Assembly (NCBI GenBank): GCA_964568805.1
Contig: CAZMRW010000022.1
Location: forward strand, 1-51,395
Direction: 5' to 3'
DNA from: CAZMRW01 sp964568805
GTDB taxonomy: Bacteria; Pseudomonadota; Gammaproteobacteria; Methylococcales; Methylomonadaceae
DNA length: 51,395 nt
Numbering within the stretch: position 1 is the stretch's first letter; each line of letters begins with the position of its first letter. A program made the translations under genes and the position numbers. The notes beneath the pieces were generated by a model that saw nothing but the letters and a program-made list of their open reading frames with translations, did no database searches and was not told where the DNA came from. This document shows positions 23,314 to 31,834 of this stretch, piece by piece.

Positions 23314-25182
23314 CTATCTGCTTCTATCGCCTCTACCTATGCTCCGTCCAACTCTGCCACGTTCTATCTGTTCAGTCTGCTGACGCTGGCCGTCCATAGG
23401 CTGTCTAATAGGTTGTTGTTCTGTTTCCTGCTGAGGAACAACTTCCAATTGCTGACGAGTTCCAGGTCTGCTTCGTTGGCCTTGTTCGTACTGCTGTTGC
23501 ATCTGCCATTGTTGCTGGCGCTGAATTTCCTGCTGACGATAGAGCTGTTCCTGTTGCTGCCTCTCCCCTCTGACCCGTTGTTCCTGTTCGGCCTGCTGCT
23601 GCATCTCCCATTGTTGCCGGCGCTGAATTTCCTGCTGACGATCGAGTTCTTCCTGTTGCTGCGCCTCCCTGCCCCGCTGTTCCTGTTCGGTCTGCTGCTG
23701 CAACTCCCACTGTTGCTGGCGCTGAATTACCTGTTGACGATCGAGTTCTTCCTGTTGCTGCGCCTCCCTGCCCCGTTGTTCCTGTTCGGCCTGCTGCTGC
23801 ATCTCCCACTGTTGCTGGCGCTGAATTTCCTGCTGACGGTAGAGTTTTTCTTCCTGTTGCAACGCCTTTTCCTGGGCTCGCAGTTCCTGTTCAGCCTGCT
23901 GTTGCATCTGAAATTCTTGCTGATGTTGAATTTCCTGCTGACGGTCGAGTTCTTCCTGTTGCCGGGCCGATTCCCGGACACGCTGTTCCTGTTCGGCCTG
24001 TTGTTGTATTTGCCATTGTTGCTGGCGCTGAATTTCCTGCTGCCTATAGACCTCTTTCTGCAGCCGCTCCGCTTCCCGGGCTCGCAATTCCTGTTCGGCC
24101 TTCTCATTTAATCGGATAATCGATTCAGACTGTTTATCATTCGGGATGGCTATGCGACCTTCACTCCGTTGATCAGGAACTGTCAGCATTGGCATTTCGC
24201 GTTGCGTGGGTTGAGCGTTAGGCAATTTCAATAGCGAACCTGACAAATCATCATAGTCAATGGGCCTTGGCTTACCGGTCAAACGTCCGGGTTCTCGCGG
24301 CTGCAAAAGCCGTGCTGGTGTGATGTCAGGCTCTCTTTCAATTTTATCGGCAATTAGCATCGCACGCTTCTCTTCATCCCGAATCATATCCATAGATACC
24401 GGACTATCTTTCGGGCGGTAAATTACCTGCGCTTCACTGCGAAGATTGCGCCGAAGTTGCCTGTTTTCGTCCCCCGCTTCTGTCAGAACCCTTGGCACGA
24501 TGGGTTTTATTCTATCCCCGGTCGCGTTCTCGATTTGTTGAACCGGCAGGCCTTGATTGACGACATTGTTATTGACGAACGTTACATTGTTAATAAAATT
24601 GGTAGCGCCCAATATCTCTTTGTTTCGCTGCGGAGCAAGAAGTCTCCGGTGTTTACGGTGACGGGGAAAATCCCGATCATGAACCGCCACCCAACAATCC
24701 CAATTCAGATAACGGTTATGATCGAAATAATAGGTTTGATAGCTGGCATAAGGACTCCAGATATAATTCGGCGGCATTGGCGCCCAGGCCGTATATCCGC
24801 CGCCATAGCGCCAGAATACCCAGGCTGGAGCCCAGATACTCCCTGGTATCCAAATCCATCCGTACCAGTCATCCCATGCCCAGCGGCCATAATGGAACGG
24901 CGCCCACCCCCATTCCCAATCAGACACCCACAGCCAACCGTATTCAATCGTATAGGCCCAATAGCCATCGGTATACGGGCGCCAGTTTCTGGGGACATTT
25001 CTAGGGTACCAGACCCTCCCGTAACTGCGGTGATTAACCCAATTTCCATAGGGGGCCAGCGCATCATAAAAGATGTTGATATCAACATCGGCTTGAGCGG
25101 GACGAACGGAGGTAAAACAGAATAACAGGATGATGATCCCAAAAGCTTTGGCGATCTTGCCTGATTTAGGGCTAGCGTTCAT
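23314..25182 (-). CDS. secreted DUF6600 (YXWGXW-type) protein with Gln-rich repeats
   Basis: 622 residues. A signal peptide (cleavage after VRPAQA, about residue 31) precedes a Trp/Tyr-rich domain (residues about 32-190). That domain has YDALAPYGNWV, YGWLWVSDWEWGWAPFHYG, AWDDWYGWIWIPGSIWAPAW and YTAWAPMPPN, the DUF6600 pattern found in secreted proteins of unknown function. A linker (about 190-368) is followed by six Gln/Glu/Arg-rich repeats of 33-35 residues (369-571), predicted to be long helical or coiled coil. A basic RG-rich tail (ERGRVGRSIGRGDRSR) ends the protein. The repeats are also visible in the DNA. No catalytic residues are seen. A structural or envelope-scaffold role is possible but unproven. 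It is convergent with the patatin gene. Confidence 0.88.
   Translation of the reverse strand: MNASPKSGKIAKAFGIIILLFCFTSVRPAQADVDINIFYDALAPYGNWVNHRSYGRVWYPRNVPRNWRPYTDGYWAYTIEYGWLWVSDWEWGWAPFHYGRWAWDDWYGWIWIPGSIWAPAWVFWRYGGGYTAWAPMPPNYIWSPYASYQTYYFDHNRYLNWDCWVAVHDRDFPRHRKHRRLLAPQRNKEILGATNFINNVTFVNNNVVNQGLPVQQIENATGDRIKPIVPRVLTEAGDENRQLRRNLRSEAQVIYRPKDSPVSMDMIRDEEKRAMLIADKIEREPDITPARLLQPREPGRLTGKPRPIDYDDLSGSLLKLPNAQPTQREMPMLTVPDQRSEGRIAIPNDKQSESIIRLNEKAEQELRAREAERLQKEVYRQQEIQRQQQWQIQQQAEQEQRVRESARQQEELDRQQEIQHQQEFQMQQQAEQELRAQEKALQQEEKLYRQQEIQRQQQWEMQQQAEQEQRGREAQQQEELDRQQVIQRQQQWELQQQTEQEQRGREAQQQEELDRQQEIQRRQQWEMQQQAEQEQRVRGERQQQEQLYRQQEIQRQQQWQMQQQYEQGQRSRPGTRQQLEVVPQQETEQQPIRQPMDGQRQQTEQIERGRVGRSIGRGDRSR
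23470..24078 (-). repeat. six tandem 99-105-bp repeats encoding Gln-rich units
   Basis: Six in-frame units run from residue 369 to 571 of the DUF6600 protein. The common core is RQQEIQRQQQWEMQQQAEQE followed by QR and a small residue. Unit lengths are 34, 34, 35, 33, 33 and 34 residues. Units 4 and 5 are nearly identical, which suggests a recent duplication. Insert length differences of one codon occur at the junctions. The tract is a candidate for copy-number variation between strains and for assembly errors. Confidence 0.9.
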
Positions 25183-25308
25183 GAAATCACCCTCACAGTA
25201 AAGTTTAGGATTGTGATACGTCCAGTACCAGCTAAAGCAATGGTATATAGCACGAGATGAATAAAGACTGAATGAAGTGTTGTTAATCCACCCTGATTAT
25301 AATTGAAA

Positions 25309-25341
25309 CCGTTCAGTCTGAGCCGTATGTCTGTCGAACGG
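25309..25341. repeat. degenerate single arm of the CTTCGACAGGCTCAG repeat
   Basis: The stretch contains CCGTTCAGTCTGAGC followed closely by TGTCTGTCGAACGGAC. Read on the minus strand this resembles the TTCGACAGGCTCAG...GAACGG core of the element at 4763-4883, with a few extra bases between the halves. It lies upstream of the secreted DUF6600 gene, between it and exonuclease I. It is probably a second, decayed copy of the same repeat family. Confidence 0.4.
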
Positions 25342-25403
25342 ACGAAACGTTCTAGCCTTTCGGGAGGCCCAAAGCGAACGGAGTGAATTCTTCACAGTCA
25401 GGA

Positions 25404-26891
25404 TCAATAGTTATCCCTGAGATGATCAGCGTTAAGATCGTGCAGGCCGATACCCAACTTGTGCATTTTCTCTACAGCATACCTTTCCAGATCGGAAAGA
25501 ATTTCTGTTTTACTAGCGATTTCATCGCTTTTCAATTCCTGCAATCGGGCAAAGTAATCTTTAAAGGTAATGCTGGCTCCGGGTTCACGCCCGGTCAGTC
25601 GGTCGATGCAAAACTCCCGCCATTTTTGATTTTCATCGTCGTTCAGGGTTTCGGGATAATTCCTGGCCCGATATCTGAAAAGCATTTCGGGTAAACGGCG
25701 ATCGATAAAATTAAAAGAGGATTTTGCCAGCTGCTCCGGAGACATCGCTCTGATTCGCACCATCTTCTGCTTATCGGCATCTGAAAAAAAGCCGCCGTTA
25801 TAGAGTGCAACATCAGGGTCGGCATCCTTTCCAAAACCGCTTGTGTCGTTGAAAACAGCTGCTATTTTATCCGGCAATCCCGTACTTGTCCGGATTTTAA
25901 CGCTATTGGCAAGACACATGGGCAGATCGATTTCAAGGCGCTCCTCGTCGGCCGGTGTAATCACCGATAGCGGAGCCAATACCGGGCATTTATTGATATG
26001 AACGGTTTTTAACGGTATTCTGGAAGTTCCCTCCGGCAGTTCATGTGCGGCGGTAAAAATTCTTTGCCTGATTTCAGCCGGAGATAGTTCCAGCATCGGT
26101 TCCGGATCTGCAGACAGATCATAAACGATAACACCGTTGTTGTTCAGCGGATGCATAGCGATGGGCAACACTATCGCCAGACAATTTTTTGTCGCCGGAT
26201 ATTTTCCGGAAACATGCACCAGCGGTTGAAAACTGCCTAGCCGCAACAGATTAAGGGCTTCTGTTTTTAGCCGATGGCTCCGCAAAAACTCAAAAAGCTT
26301 GGGCTGCGCCTGCTTGATCAGTTTCGCCAATGCCAAGGTAGCATAAACATCGGACAAGGCGTCGTGGGCTGACTCATGGACAATGCCATTGGCTACGGTT
26401 AGCTGATCGAGTTTTATGCTGGGTCTACCGTCTTCGTTCAGCGGCCAGTTGATGCCATCCGGACGCAATGCTCTCGCAGCCCTGACTACATCGATCAAAT
26501 CCCAGCGGGAATTACCGTTTTGCCATTCTCGGGCATAGGGATCGTAAAAGTTACGGTAGAGGCAGTGACGAGTCACCTCATCATCGAAACGAAGACTGTT
26601 ATAACCAACGGTACACGTATTGGCCGCTGCAATTTGATTGTGAATCAGCCCGATAAAATCAGCTTCGCACAGACCTTTCTTTTCGGCCAATTGAGGAGTT
26701 ATTCCGGTAATAAGGCAGGCATCCGGATGTGGAAGACAATCGGCCGATGGTTTAAGATAGATAACCAGGGGTTCATCGACAATATTGAAATGCTCATCGG
26801 TACGCACCCCCGCAAATTGAGACGGCCTGTCTCGCTGCGGATCCGTACCGAAGGTTTCATAGTCATGCCAATAAAAGCTTTTATCTGACAT
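25404..26891 (-). CDS. sbcB: exodeoxyribonuclease I (ExoI)
   Basis: A 3'-to-5' single-strand DNA exonuclease of the DEDD superfamily, 495 residues (E. coli ExoI is about 475). It has the expected layout. The N-terminal catalytic domain begins FYWHDYETFGTDP, giving the first two acidic ligands (D-x-E). It continues with GYNSLRFDDEVTRHCLYRN and HDALSDVYATLALAKL, where the last acids and catalytic His fall. An SH3-like middle and a helical C-terminal domain (RYRARNYPETLND, CIDRLTGREPG) follow. It is used in mismatch repair and in removing single-strand ends during recombination. It starts at ATG 26891 (MSDKSFYW). There are no co-directional close neighbours apart from the CBS gene, 24 bases upstream. 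Confidence 0.95.
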   Translation of the reverse strand: MSDKSFYWHDYETFGTDPQRDRPSQFAGVRTDEHFNIVDEPLVIYLKPSADCLPHPDACLITGITPQLAEKKGLCEADFIGLIHNQIAAANTCTVGYNSLRFDDEVTRHCLYRNFYDPYAREWQNGNSRWDLIDVVRAARALRPDGINWPLNEDGRPSIKLDQLTVANGIVHESAHDALSDVYATLALAKLIKQAQPKLFEFLRSHRLKTEALNLLRLGSFQPLVHVSGKYPATKNCLAIVLPIAMHPLNNNGVIVYDLSADPEPMLELSPAEIRQRIFTAAHELPEGTSRIPLKTVHINKCPVLAPLSVITPADEERLEIDLPMCLANSVKIRTSTGLPDKIAAVFNDTSGFGKDADPDVALYNGGFFSDADKQKMVRIRAMSPEQLAKSSFNFIDRRLPEMLFRYRARNYPETLNDDENQKWREFCIDRLTGREPGASITFKDYFARLQELKSDEIASKTEILSDLERYAVEKMHKLGIGLHDLNADHLRDNY

Positions 26892-26915
26892 TGACTATTT
26901 TTCTGCTCAATGCAG

Positions 26916-27311
26916 TTATTCGATTGCAGTCAGAGCTTTTAAAAGATCAGTCCGGCTGATAATTCCAACCAGCTCCGTGTCTTCAAACACCGGAAAACTC
27001 CTGACTGAACTCTTTTGAAAGTTTTTCGCAAGATCAACGATACTGGATTCAGCGGAAATCTTGATCGTCTCTTTGGTCATGTAGTCGCCAACTTTTCCAC
27101 TCATGCCCTGATTATAAACACTTTCTAAAAACACATCCATGCCATCCTTCTCGGAAAACATGCCGATCAGTTGCCCGCGTTCGTCGATAACCGGCGCACA
27201 AGTAATTTTATGATCCAATAATTTTTGGATCGCATCAATAACATTGGTATCCTTGGTCAACGTCACTAATCTTTTGGTCATGTAATCGGCAACTGTAATT
27301 TTAGTCAGCAT
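26916..27311 (-). CDS. CBS-domain pair protein
   Basis: 131 residues consisting of two CBS motifs. The first (residues about 6-60) contains VADYMTKRLVTLTKDTNVID and KITCAPVIDERGQLIGMFSE. The second (about 75-130) contains VGDYMTKETIKISAESSIVD and RSFPVFEDTELVGIISRTDL. Such stand-alone Bateman modules bind adenosyl ligands such as AMP, ATP or NAD, or act as regulatory dimers. The partner is unknown. It has a normal ATG at 27311. The gene sits 24 bases ahead of sbcB in the same direction, so it may share a transcript. Confidence 0.9.
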   Translation of the reverse strand: MLTKITVADYMTKRLVTLTKDTNVIDAIQKLLDHKITCAPVIDERGQLIGMFSEKDGMDVFLESVYNQGMSGKVGDYMTKETIKISAESSIVDLAKNFQKSSVRSFPVFEDTELVGIISRTDLLKALTAIE

Positions 27312-27397
27312 AACTTGCCCCTTATAATGTTTTTTTAATAACCGAAATGCAAAGTATCGAGAATGACGATACGATAAAATCCTTTCTAAAAATCAGA

Positions 27398-27577
27398 TCA
27401 AACAGTGCCCTCGGCTTCCATCTTCTTTCGTTTTTCGCACTTTTCCACGCAAACGCATTCTCCGGTATTTAATCCGCCGCATGAACCTTTAATGGCTCGC
27501 CGTCCGAAAATCACCCCGATCGCCATAATACCGACGACAACCAGCATGATTACAAATGTTACTATAAAATAAGTCAT
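27398..27577 (-). CDS. nqrM: NqrM, Na+-NQR maturation factor (DUF539)
   Basis: A 59-residue frame not reached by common length cut-offs. It has one N-terminal membrane helix (MTYFIVTFVIMLVVVGIMAI) and then GVIFGRRAIKGSCGGLNTGE, followed by CVCVEKCEKR. The G-R-x-x-I-x-G-S-C-G-G-L core and the later CxCxxxC cysteines are the family signature. In Vibrio NqrM is required to mature Na+-NQR, apparently by delivering iron to the site between NqrD and NqrE. The ATG at 27577 has an upstream AGGAG. It is separated from nqrF by about 790 bases and by a DUF2845 gene, whereas nqrM often follows nqrF directly. The flavin transferase ApbE is not in the window. Confidence 0.9.
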   Translation of the reverse strand: MTYFIVTFVIMLVVVGIMAIGVIFGRRAIKGSCGGLNTGECVCVEKCEKRKKMEAEGTV

Positions 27578-27774
27578 GATCCTATCTCCTGCTATCAGTC
27601 AAAGTAAAACGTAATCCATCGCAGTCTTAACCATTCATCAAGACCTGTTATTCCGCAAGGTCTGCTTCAAAGTCAAATCGATGAGACAAAAAAACATGAA
27701 AATTAGGCTGAATAATGAGCCTTAAAGTTCAGTTTATCGCCTAAATTGAGTCAATACCTTTCAGTTATGACCAC

Positions 27775-28173
27775 TCAATAGCCTTTTTCCAGATCCCTGA
27801 TTTCTACCAGCCTGCCATTCTCAAAACGGAGATATTGTTGAAATCGCCTGCGACCGAAATTATAGACCCATTCTTCAACCTGAATTTCTTCGTATTGATG
27901 AATATCCAAGGTTCTGCGCGGATGATGCAGAATGTCGCCCACTATTTTGGTCCGGGTATCGATGGAAGCCGGTTCGCCGCAAAGCGCGTAGACCCTGCTT
28001 TTATGGTCGCCCAGTTCAACCAGATTCCGCCCGCATCTCATACTCAGGTCTCCGGATGTAGCCCCCCTTCCGAACGGACTCGTATTTCCAATAAAGCCAT
28101 TAGATCCGGACGAAATCTCGGCATTCGCAAAGAGTATGGGTAACACTAGCCAACACAAATGATTTTTGATCAT
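27775..28173 (-). CDS. DUF2845 secreted protein
   Basis: 132 residues. A short N-terminal hydrophobic segment (LCWLVLPILFANAE) looks like a signal peptide. The mature part reads MRCGRNLVELGDHKSRVYALCGEP, the DUF2845 core, followed by VEEWVYNFGRRRFQQYLRFE and ending with LVEIRDLEKGY. The C-G...V-x-x-x-C-G-x-P pattern is shared with SmpA/BamE-like small envelope proteins; two Cys could pair. Function is unknown. It lies between nqrF and nqrM in the same direction but is not tightly spaced with either, so membership in the NQR transcript is uncertain. Confidence 0.82.
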   Translation of the reverse strand: MIKNHLCWLVLPILFANAEISSGSNGFIGNTSPFGRGATSGDLSMRCGRNLVELGDHKSRVYALCGEPASIDTRTKIVGDILHHPRRTLDIHQYEEIQVEEWVYNFGRRRFQQYLRFENGRLVEIRDLEKGY

Positions 28174-28365
28174 GCCAGGACTCCGTAGTCAATGATTGAG
28201 CTCATTCGCATGATTTTTTCAATGTTGATTATGCGGAATGGAAACTATACGTAAACTGACTTGACAATGATGTTCGAAACCGCTGCTTAAAACGGGCTCT
28301 ATCAATGATAGTGGCGCCCTCTACCGGAAAAATCCCCGCAGAGAGGCACCTATGCCTATAGATCA

Positions 28366-29586
28366 CTAACCGCCGAAGTCGTCGAGCATGATGTTTTCCG
28401 GTTCGACGCCATTTTCCAGCAGCATGTTGATGACCGCAGCGTTCATCATCGGTGGACCGCACATGTAAAACTCGCAGTCTTCCGGTGCCGGATGGTTTTT
28501 CAGATAGTTTTCATACAGAACATTATGAATGAATCCGGTATAGCCCGTCCAATTGTCTTCCGGTAACGGATCGGACAAGGCAACGTGCCAGGTGAAGTTC
28601 GGATTTTCCTTCGCCAGCATGTCGAAATCCTCGACATAGAACATTTCACGCTTGCTGCGCGCGCCATACCAGAAAGTCATCTTGCGCTTCGATTTCAACC
28701 GGCGCAATTGGTCGAAAATGTGCGAACGCATCGGCGCCATACCGGCGCCGCCACCGACAAAGACCATTTCGGCGTCGGTGTCCTTCGCAAAGAATTCGCC
28801 ATAAGGACCTGAAACGATACATTTATCGCCCGGTTTCAAGCTGAAAATGTATGACGACATGATACCTGGGGGAACGTTTTCAGCAGCGCGCGGAGGCGGG
28901 GTCGCGATACGGACGTTCAGCATGATTTCCTTCTCTTCAGGATAACTAGCCATCGAATAGGCCCGCAGTGCCTGTTCCTTGACATCGGATACATAACGCC
29001 ACAAATTGTATTTATCCCAGTCTTCGCGGAAACGCTCCTCAACGTCGAAATCACTGTATTTAACAACATGCGGTGGGCATTCGATCTGAATAAAACCGCC
29101 GGCGCGATAGTTGATGGCTTCACCTTCAGGCAAATCCAGCACCAGTTCCTTAATGAAGGTCGCGACATTATGGTTTGATTTAACGGTGCATTCCCATTTT
29201 TTGATGCCAAAAACTGAGTCTTCGACCTCGATATCCATATCATGCTTGACCGTCACCTGGCAGGAAAGACGTTCGCCATGGGCGGCTTCACGCTTGGTGA
29301 TATGGGTCAGTTCGGTGGGAAGAATTTCACCGCCGCCGGAATTGACTTTGACTTTACACTGGCCGCAAGTGCCCCCGCCGCCGCAGGCAGATGACACGAA
29401 CAAACCGTTGTTGGCCAATGCGGTCAATAACTTTGAACCGACCGGCACATGAATTTTCTTTTCTTCATTGATCAGGATTTCAACGTCCCCCTCGGCCACG
29501 AGCTTGCTTTTCGCTCCGATAATGACGAACACCAGCGCAATCACGAGCGCCGTGAAAATAATAATCCCTAATAAAATATCCAGCAT
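28366..29586 (-). CDS. nqrF: Na+-translocating NADH:quinone reductase subunit NqrF
   Basis: The NADH-oxidising entry subunit of Na+-NQR, 406 residues. It has one N-terminal membrane helix (residues 4-24). A plant-type ferredoxin domain carries [2Fe-2S] ligands Cys68, Cys74, Cys77 and Cys109 (CGGGGTCGQC ... C). The FAD domain has the RAYSMASYP motif near residue 212. The NAD domain includes GGGAGMAPMRSHI, FWYGARS and YMCGPPMMNAAV. The C-terminal LDDFGG is characteristic. All cofactor residues look intact. It is the last gene of the nqrABCDEF operon and begins 12 bases after nqrE. No terminator is apparent after it. Confidence 0.97.
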   Translation of the reverse strand: MLDILLGIIIFTALVIALVFVIIGAKSKLVAEGDVEILINEEKKIHVPVGSKLLTALANNGLFVSSACGGGGTCGQCKVKVNSGGGEILPTELTHITKREAAHGERLSCQVTVKHDMDIEVEDSVFGIKKWECTVKSNHNVATFIKELVLDLPEGEAINYRAGGFIQIECPPHVVKYSDFDVEERFREDWDKYNLWRYVSDVKEQALRAYSMASYPEEKEIMLNVRIATPPPRAAENVPPGIMSSYIFSLKPGDKCIVSGPYGEFFAKDTDAEMVFVGGGAGMAPMRSHIFDQLRRLKSKRKMTFWYGARSKREMFYVEDFDMLAKENPNFTWHVALSDPLPEDNWTGYTGFIHNVLYENYLKNHPAPEDCEFYMCGPPMMNAAVINMLLENGVEPENIMLDDFGG

Positions 29587-29598
29587 TACGATACCTTC

Positions 29599-30207
29599 TT
29601 AAAGTTGGATTCCGGAGAAAGCCATGAAGCCGAGAGACATCAGACCTGCGGTAATAAAAGTGATGCCGAGGCCTTGCAAACCTGCGGGTATATCACTGTA
29701 TTTGAGTTTTTCGCGCACACCGGCCATGACGGTAATGGCCAGCGCCCAGCCTAAACCGCTGCCTACGCCATAAGTGACGCTTTCGCCGAAGTTATAATCG
29801 CGCTCAATCATAAACAAGCTGCCGCCCAAAATGGCGCAGTTGACTGTGATCAAAGGCAAAAACACACCCAAAGCATGATATAAAGCGGGGAAAAACTTAT
29901 CCAGAATCATTTCCAGGATCTGCACCAGCGCGGCGATCATGCCGATACAGCTGAGCAATGCCAGGAAACTTAAATCGACGCCGCTAATGCCGATTGCCGA
30001 TAAGGCGTTTTCCTTCAATAACGCGTGATAAACGATATTGTTGGCCGGCACGGTGATCGCCTGAACCACCATGACCGCAACGCCCAAACCGATTGCGGTC
30101 GAAATTTTCTTCGATACCGCAATAAAGGTGCACATCCCCAAAAAGAAGGACAGCGCCAGGTTTTCAATGAAAACCGCTTTTACAAATAAACTGATATACG
30201 CTTCCAT
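29599..30207 (-). CDS. nqrE: Na+-NQR subunit NqrE
   Basis: An integral membrane subunit with six predicted helices, 202 residues. The N-terminus LFVKAVFIENLALSFFLGMC contains the half-helix and the conserved Cys that, together with NqrD, coordinates an intramembrane iron centre. The segment LITVNCAILGGSLFM repeats the pattern with a second conserved Cys. The start at ATG 30207 touches the nqrD stop with a one-base overlap (TAATG). It belongs to the RnfA/NqrE family, and the NQR context settles the assignment. In the complex it forms, with NqrD, the electron path across the membrane coupled to Na+ movement. Confidence 0.97.
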   Translation of the reverse strand: MEAYISLFVKAVFIENLALSFFLGMCTFIAVSKKISTAIGLGVAVMVVQAITVPANNIVYHALLKENALSAIGISGVDLSFLALLSCIGMIAALVQILEMILDKFFPALYHALGVFLPLITVNCAILGGSLFMIERDYNFGESVTYGVGSGLGWALAITVMAGVREKLKYSDIPAGLQGLGITFITAGLMSLGFMAFSGIQL

Positions 30208-30902
30208 TAGTGATGTCCTCCCTCGCCGTGAGCTATCGATGAAATTTTATAGTCGACCGTTTCCCGCTGGTTTGGCTTCCACTGACGAACGCCCCAGATA
30301 ATCAGGCCGATAATGAAAAACGCGCTGGGCGGCAACAGCATCAGGCCGTTGGGATCGTACCAGCCGCCATCTTTAGTCAGTTTCAGGATTTCCATACCCA
30401 GCAGTTTGCCGGATCCCAGAATTTCCCTGAAAAAAGCGACGATGATCAGTATCAGACTGTAACCCAGACCGTTGCCGATGCCGTCCCAAAAGCTTTCCAG
30501 CGGAGGGTTTTTCATCGCATAGCCTTCGGCACGGCCCATCACGATACAGTTGGTGATAATCAAACCGACGAAGACCGATAGCTGCTTGCTGACATCATAG
30601 GCAAACGCTTTCAGCATCTGATCGACGACAATAACCAGCGACGCAATAATGGTCATCTGCACGATGATCCGGATGCTGCTCGGAATATGGTTTCTAATGG
30701 CACTGATCGCGGCGCTGGAAAACGCGGTGACCAAGGTCAATGCCAGCGCCATGATCAGCGAGGTCGACATTTTTGATGTCACCGCCAACGCCGAACAGAT
30801 ACCCAACACCTGCAACGTAATCGGGTTGTTTTCGACCAGCGGAGAGGTCAAAACCTTTTTGGTTTCGGTATTTAGTCCCGCTTTATCTAATATTGCACTC
30901 AT
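30207..30902 (-). CDS. nqrD: Na+-NQR subunit NqrD
   Basis: 231 residues and six membrane helices, the pseudo-symmetric partner of NqrE. PLVENNPITLQVLGICSALAVTSK contains the first conserved Cys of the iron site. FVGLIITNCIVMGRAEGYAM contains the second. The family pattern LITNCIV(M/L)GRAE(A/G) is clear. It starts at ATG 30902, overlapping the nqrC end, and is followed without a gap by nqrE. It is slightly longer than the Vibrio protein (about 210), owing to a C-terminal extension with His-rich end (IAHGEGGHH). RnfE would be the paralogue, but the operon is NQR-type because nqrA and nqrF are present. Confidence 0.97.
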   Translation of the reverse strand: MSAILDKAGLNTETKKVLTSPLVENNPITLQVLGICSALAVTSKMSTSLIMALALTLVTAFSSAAISAIRNHIPSSIRIIVQMTIIASLVIVVDQMLKAFAYDVSKQLSVFVGLIITNCIVMGRAEGYAMKNPPLESFWDGIGNGLGYSLILIIVAFFREILGSGKLLGMEILKLTKDGGWYDPNGLMLLPPSAFFIIGLIIWGVRQWKPNQRETVDYKISSIAHGEGGHH

Positions 30903-31834
30903 GATTTAGCCCCTTTAGTCGTTCTAACTTTACTTAGATACTTGGCGAAACCTTCTTTGCTCATCCAGTATCTGACCAAATTCGAAACACCCGTACTGGT
31001 CAAGGTCGCCCCTGCAAGACCGTCCACCTGGTGTTCGGATCCCGGTTTGCCGGTATCGACGGTCCCCTTGATCAGAGTCAAGGCAGGTTCGCCGACGTCG
31101 GCTTCGGCAATCTGGCCTTTTTCCATGGATGGCTGATCCGTCATCGCATAGACCTTTTTGCCTTTCCATAGCGCGCGCCAGTTCGGATTGACAACTTCGC
31201 CGCCCAGTCCCGGAGTTTCAGCCTGATCGTAGAAGTTGATGCTTTGCACGGTTTGCCCATCCGGATCCAATGAAAGGAAGCCATAAAGGGTCGACCACAA
31301 ACCATAGCCGCTCACCGGCAGAATAATCGACTTGATCTCATTGTTTTCCTTGACCAGAAACACCTTCGCCAGCTTGGCCTTTACCCGGATATGAGCAATG
31401 TCTTTTTCCTTCGGAATAGCGACGCTTTGCGCAGGATCCTTGGCGGCCTTGCGTTGATCGTAGGCGTTGGCATCGATATTTTCGACATAATCCCCTGTTT
31501 CGATATCGACGATTTTGGCTTCAATCTTTTCTTCAAACGCCTTGTCGATATCCTTGCCCTCTTCAAGCAAACCGGCGACATCAAGAATGTTTTTCTTCAT
31601 GTCCAGATCCTTGTTATAGATTTGCAAGGGTTTTAAGGCAACGGCCGAAAACGAAACCAGAATCGCACAAATAAAGCAGAGCGACAATGCAATGGCTATG
31701 GTCTTTTCCAGGCTATCATTGCCTAAGGCAAGCACTTTATCTTTGTAGATAATAAACTTTCGGTATTGTTCATACTCATTGAGCTTGGCGCAAATTTTCC
31801 CCAAATGCTTACATTGCTTTTCTTGATTAAGCAT
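30899..31834 (-). CDS. nqrC: Na+-NQR subunit NqrC with N-terminal extension
   Basis: An FMN-carrying periplasmic subunit with one membrane helix. The FMN-binding motif DGLAGATLTS is at residues 271-280, and the covalent attachment Thr is most likely Thr279. Further family features are SGYGLWSTLYGF and AETPGLGGEV. At 311 residues it is about 50 longer than the Vibrio protein (about 257). The extra part is before the membrane helix (residues about 44-67): a Lys/Glu-rich segment with three Cys-containing turns (QCKHLGKICAKLNEYEQYRK). The ATG at 31834 has AAGGA eleven bases upstream and overlaps the nqrB stop by eight bases. A start near the usual position would need the GTG at about 31738, which has no ribosome site. 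I therefore keep the long form. Confidence 0.93.
   Translation of the reverse strand: MLNQEKQCKHLGKICAKLNEYEQYRKFIIYKDKVLALGNDSLEKTIAIALSLCFICAILVSFSAVALKPLQIYNKDLDMKKNILDVAGLLEEGKDIDKAFEEKIEAKIVDIETGDYVENIDANAYDQRKAAKDPAQSVAIPKEKDIAHIRVKAKLAKVFLVKENNEIKSIILPVSGYGLWSTLYGFLSLDPDGQTVQSINFYDQAETPGLGGEVVNPNWRALWKGKKVYAMTDQPSMEKGQIAEADVGEPALTLIKGTVDTGKPGSEHQVDGLAGATLTSTGVSNLVRYWMSKEGFAKYLSKVRTTKGAKS

Noticed and set aside
23413..24111. A 232-codon Leu-rich plus-strand frame that looks like a membrane protein
   Set aside because: It is the reverse complement of the Gln-rich repeats (CAG/CTG codons), so the hydrophobic leucines are an artefact.
24457..25125. 222-codon plus-strand frame rich in Pro and Arg
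   Set aside because: Antisense shadow of the DUF6600 N-terminal region, with no recognisable domain.
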